Positions 61,014-64,000 of a stretch of 64,000 bases of DNA are shown piece by piece. The notes beneath the pieces are model-generated. The model made no database searches, was not told where the DNA came from, and worked only from the letters and a program-made list of their open reading frames with translations. Source of the DNA: JBGASG01 sp046328035 (GTDB lineage Bacteria; Cyanobacteriota; Vampirovibrionia; Obscuribacterales; Obscuribacteraceae); the NCBI GenBank assembly GCA_046328035.1, contig JAXLXI010000039.1, positions 62,001 through 126,000 of the forward strand, in the 5' to 3' direction. How positions within the stretch are numbered: the stretch's first letter is position 1; every line of letters begins with the position of its first letter. A program made the position numbers and the translations under genes.

Positions 61014-63692
61014 TCAGGCGAACCTGGCCGACAGCGCCGGTGTGACGCGGGCGCGGAAGGCTTCGTTGTTTGTCAGGCTCTCGAGCATGCGCGCCACTGC
61101 ATGCTCGCCTTCTTCGACTTTGGTGCGGGCGAAGAAGTCGCGCACTTGTGCGGCTGCCTCGACGGAGTCGAGAGCCGAGCAACTTTCCACCATGCGCACA
61201 ACGCGCGCCGGCGGGAACTTGCGGACGATGAAGTCCCAGTTGTCCACGATTGCCCGCCAGGTGATAAGCCCGGCGGTTTCGCTGCTCAGGAAGCCGGACA
61301 AAAGGCTGGGCGCGTCGTCTACTTTCACTTCCTCGAGCATCATCTTGATGGCGCGGGCGATCAACTGCTCATCGCGGAAATCGCCGAGCGCGCTCAAGAA
61401 GCGCAGTTTCTCTTGTGCCGTCGTCGCCTGGCGGGAGAACGCGATGAATTCATCAAAACGCGCGCCGTCACCGACGTGAGCGGTGACCGCCAAGGCGGCA
61501 GCCGCCACGTCGCCGTCGACGGCGGAGCGGTCTCTGGTCCAGAAGTCGAAGATAGACTGGGCGCGCTCCTGGATGTCGACGTCACCGCCGATGGTGCCGA
61601 GTAGAGAGACCAATGATCCGCGCAGTTCCAGAATCTCCGGCTGATCGTCTGGCTGGCGATACCAACTGAGTTCGTTGAAGATCGGGCGCGCCAGGGAGCG
61701 CACGCAGTGCTCGAAGTGCTCTCGCCCTGCGCCCGTCGTAAAGGTGTGCAGAGTGGAAAGAGCTTCGCTGAGCGGCGCCCAGACAATCGGGCTGCGTTCG
61801 CCTTTGAAGCAGCCCATCAGCTCGAGAAAGTCGCCAGCCTCGATTTTCTGGGCCTTCGTCAGCGCCCAGCAGTCATTCACGAGGTTATACCGTTCGACCA
61901 CCGAGAGCGAATTGATGGCGCCCTTCTGCGTCAGCCTGGACAGCATTGCCGGAGTGTAGCGGACGCGGAAAAAGCCGTCGCCGCCTGCGTTCGCAACAAC
62001 GAAACGGAATTCGCCGCCCAGGTCGATTTCTGCTTCGCGTTCACCGAAGAGCAGTGATTTTTCCTGCACCACTCCCGCGGCTGTCACATAGCGCAGCTTC
62101 AGCATAATCGGCCAGGTGCGGCCGAGATCGGCTTCACCTGACGAACAGAAGTGCTCTTGCGTCAGATGAATGTGACCGGCGCGGGCGCCGGCATCGACGG
62201 TGACCAGCGGGTGCCCGGAGGTCAAAAACCAGTCGTCCATGATCTGCCGGACTGGCAGATGAGAGCCGCTGCGACGCGCCCCTTCTTCAAGAGCGTCCCA
62301 GAGGTCGGTGATCACCGCGTTGCCATATTGAAAGCGCTCGAGGTAGATCTTCATCCCCTGCAGAAAGGCGTCGGGTCCGAGGGCGTTGAGGAGCCACAAT
62401 TCGAGCGCGCCGCCTTTGTAGTAGGTGATGTCATCGAAGATTTGCGCGACTTCGCTCGGGTGACCGATCGCAGTCCAGCAGGGGTGGGTCGTCTGCAATG
62501 CGTCGAGAACAAAAGCTCCGGACCGTTTGCGGGCGAAGTCCTCCAGACCCTTGAGCTCCGGCATGAATGCGGCCAATACCAAATAGCCGAAGAACGTGGC
62601 GTTCGACTCGTTGAGCGGCAGCCCGTCCCACCAGAGCATGGTGACCAGATTGCCGAACCACTGGTGGGCGAGCTCGTGGAAGATCACCATGGCCAGCTGT
62701 TTCAAGTCGGCGAGCTTTGCCTGAGACTCATCGACCAGCAGCAAGACTTCGCGGAAGGTGATCAGTCCCGTGTTTTCCATGGCGCCGAAGCTGAAGGCCG
62801 GGATGGCGATCAGATCAAGCTTATCGCCACCGAAATATTTGATGCCCAGCTTTTCCTCGAACCACCGCAGCCCGAACTGCGCACAACGCAGCGCGAACTC
62901 TTTCAGGTGATTCTTGCCCGGCACCGACCAGATGCGGATCTCGACGCCGTTGACCGAAACAGACCGCGAGCTTTCCAGGTCGCCCACCGCGAAGGCGACC
63001 AGATAAGTCGACTGCCTCGGCGTGGTGGCGAACCTGACCAGTTTCTTGCCGTTGCCCAGGCTTTGCTCATCGATCATGCGGCCGTTGGAGAGCGCGGTCA
63101 GTTGCTCCGGCAGCACCAGCGACACGTCGAACGTGGCTTTGAACGCCGGCTCGTCGAAGCAGGGGAAGGCGCGGCGAGCATGCGTGTCCTGGAATTGCGT
63201 CGAGAACAGCCAGTGCACGGCGCCCCCGGCATCGGTCCACTCGCTGCGGTAAAAGCCCTGCAAGGAAGGCTGAACGAGCGAACCTTCGAACTCCAAGACG
63301 AGAGTCCATTCTCCGGGCGAGAGCAGACCGTCGAACTTGCAAGTGGCAAACTGCAGGTCGGCGTCGTGCGTGGCGGCGCTGATGTAGCCGCGCTTGCCCA
63401 GCGGCGTGTTCGACATCAAAAGCTGCGAACGCGCGTTGAGTTGCGTGCCGGAGGCGCTGACGATGCGCCCCTTGGTGATCAGAAGATCGCGCGCGTGCAG
63501 CGTGACCGCGTTGGTCGGCGACCGGATATCGAGCGTGATGGCGACGCTGCCTTTGAAAGTGGCATTGTTGTCGCAGTTGGGCTCGAGGCGCAGATCATAG
63601 TGCCGGGGAACCACCTGGTCTCCCAGGCGGAAACGTGGACCGATGCGCGTGGTGGCGCCCGTGCCGACATCGGCGTGGCAGATCATACACAT
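61014..63692 (-). CDS. pepN: M1 family aminopeptidase N
   Basis: 892 residues. FGAMENTG exopeptidase motif, zinc motif HELAH with the third ligand Glu in LPLNES (HExxH-x18-E), and a C-terminal helical ERAP1-like domain. It removes N-terminal residues from peptides. The protein begins MCMICHADVG, an extra CxxCH before the usual start of the M1 fold. ATG 63692 has GGAG 8 nt upstream; GTG 63701 is the alternative. No signal peptide, so it is cytoplasmic. Confidence 0.95.
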   Translation of the reverse strand: MCMICHADVGTGATTRIGPRFRLGDQVVPRHYDLRLEPNCDNNATFKGSVAITLDIRSPTNAVTLHARDLLITKGRIVSASGTQLNARSQLLMSNTPLGKRGYISAATHDADLQFATCKFDGLLSPGEWTLVLEFEGSLVQPSLQGFYRSEWTDAGGAVHWLFSTQFQDTHARRAFPCFDEPAFKATFDVSLVLPEQLTALSNGRMIDEQSLGNGKKLVRFATTPRQSTYLVAFAVGDLESSRSVSVNGVEIRIWSVPGKNHLKEFALRCAQFGLRWFEEKLGIKYFGGDKLDLIAIPAFSFGAMENTGLITFREVLLLVDESQAKLADLKQLAMVIFHELAHQWFGNLVTMLWWDGLPLNESNATFFGYLVLAAFMPELKGLEDFARKRSGAFVLDALQTTHPCWTAIGHPSEVAQIFDDITYYKGGALELWLLNALGPDAFLQGMKIYLERFQYGNAVITDLWDALEEGARRSGSHLPVRQIMDDWFLTSGHPLVTVDAGARAGHIHLTQEHFCSSGEADLGRTWPIMLKLRYVTAAGVVQEKSLLFGEREAEIDLGGEFRFVVANAGGDGFFRVRYTPAMLSRLTQKGAINSLSVVERYNLVNDCWALTKAQKIEAGDFLELMGCFKGERSPIVWAPLSEALSTLHTFTTGAGREHFEHCVRSLARPIFNELSWYRQPDDQPEILELRGSLVSLLGTIGGDVDIQERAQSIFDFWTRDRSAVDGDVAAAALAVTAHVGDGARFDEFIAFSRQATTAQEKLRFLSALGDFRDEQLIARAIKMMLEEVKVDDAPSLLSGFLSSETAGLITWRAIVDNWDFIVRKFPPARVVRMVESCSALDSVEAAAQVRDFFARTKVEEGEHAVARMLESLTNNEAFRARVTPALSARFA

Positions 63693-63749
63693 TTGGTGCA
63701 CTCCATTGTTCAGGTTTGCGATTGGTGAATTGCTGAACAGCGGCGCCGT

Positions 63750-64000
63750 TCAGCGAAGCTTCAGCATCATGAACTCGCCGTCGACATATTTGCCTTCGAC
63801 CTTCAATGAAAGCGGCTCAAGGCCATAGCTCTGGAAGCCGGCTGAGAGATAGAGGCGTCGGGCCGGTTGGTCATTGGCGCTGACGATCAAAGTCAGCGCT
63901 TCCAGATCTGCCAGGTTGCGTGCGCGCGATATGGCTGCGGACAGCAGTGCCCGGCCGATGCCGCGGGCTCGGTGCTCCGGAGCGACGTACATTCCGGATA
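63750..64000 (-). CDS. GNAT acetyltransferase (5' end beyond the window)
   Basis: At least 80 residues are visible to the stop at 63750. Acetyl-CoA binding motif A RARGIGRALL and the C-terminal RRLYLSAGFQSYGLEP are typical of GNAT enzymes. The N-terminal half lies outside the window; an in-frame ATG at 63992 is internal to motif A's usual lead-in (VAPEHR), so it is not the start. Substrate unknown. Confidence 0.85.
   Translation of the reverse strand, partial: SGMYVAPEHRARGIGRALLSAAISRARNLADLEALTLIVSANDQPARRLYLSAGFQSYGLEPLSLKVEGKYVDGEFMMLKLR

Noticed and set aside
62151..63728. 525-codon plus-strand frame opposite pepN
   Set aside because: Shadow of the M1 aminopeptidase, which has GAMEN and HELAH motifs.
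24778..64000. Natural-product biosynthetic cluster
   Set aside because: An acyl-CoA ligase, thiolase and ABC transporter are present, but no carrier protein, ketosynthase, condensation domain or tailoring set; the enzymes fit catabolism better.

Overview
The window reads as chromosome of a bacterium with moderate to high GC, packed with large genes. Three membrane-anchored Ser/Thr kinases with repeat-type C-terminal regions, several small family-less proteins and large multi-domain orphan proteins suggest a large-genome lineage with complex regulation. A non-photosynthetic cyanobacterial lineage (Vampirovibrionia/Obscuribacterales) would fit, but this is an inference from style and not a marker-based assignment. 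No rRNA, tRNA, CRISPR array or insertion sequence was recognised.

Region 1 (1-24777) is mixed-strand and accessory in character. It holds kinases at 278-2236, 2247-4325 and 20260-22377; an esterase fused to an unknown domain; a TetR regulator with a clear TetR-type operator in front of a nearby AurF-like diiron oxygenase; three MocR-type (GntR plus aminotransferase) regulators that are all broken; a Cys/His peptidoglycan-hydrolase-like protein; a LysM-like protein; an MFS transporter; and a queuosine-precursor transporter. Scattered through it are small proteins of unknown function. Seven of these genes, plus one copy without a clear gene, share a promoter design that I found by eye: a direct repeat TTTCAC-N5-TTTCAN (11-bp period) in the -35 position, exactly 11 nt, then a -10 hexamer of the form TANNNT (one TCAAAT). 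This is the geometry of a PhoB/OmpR-type activated promoter and suggests an uncharacterised regulon.

Region 2 (24778-64000) is an unbroken block of about 30 genes on the minus strand, mostly with strong Shine-Dalgarno sites and short gaps. It combines beta-oxidation (FadD-like ligase, FadE, FadB, FadA, an HSDL2-like SDR), gluconeogenesis (GTP-PEP carboxykinase), peptide degradation (M1, M3, M16, M24B, S41 and an HtrA-type protease), amino-sugar/phosphoglycoside use (GH4 enzyme plus BadF-type sugar kinase), a SbmA/BacA-type ABC exporter-like transporter, several phosphatases (two Cof-type HADs, an NT5C-like HAD, a metallophosphatase and its degenerate relative, a histidine phosphatase), a GTP cyclohydrolase II, a nucleosidase-like protein and small proteins. 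The gene set reads as a scavenging programme that turns lipids, peptides and amino sugars into acetyl-CoA, amino acids and then PEP. GC-rich hairpins without U-tracts sit in many gaps, a 19-bp perfect hairpin closes the block at 24709-24750, and two tetranucleotide repeats lie in 5' leaders (27057-27087 and 45878-45899).

Apparent frameshifts occur in all three MocR genes and at the start of the HSDL2-like gene. They could be decay or sequence error, and read-level checking would decide.
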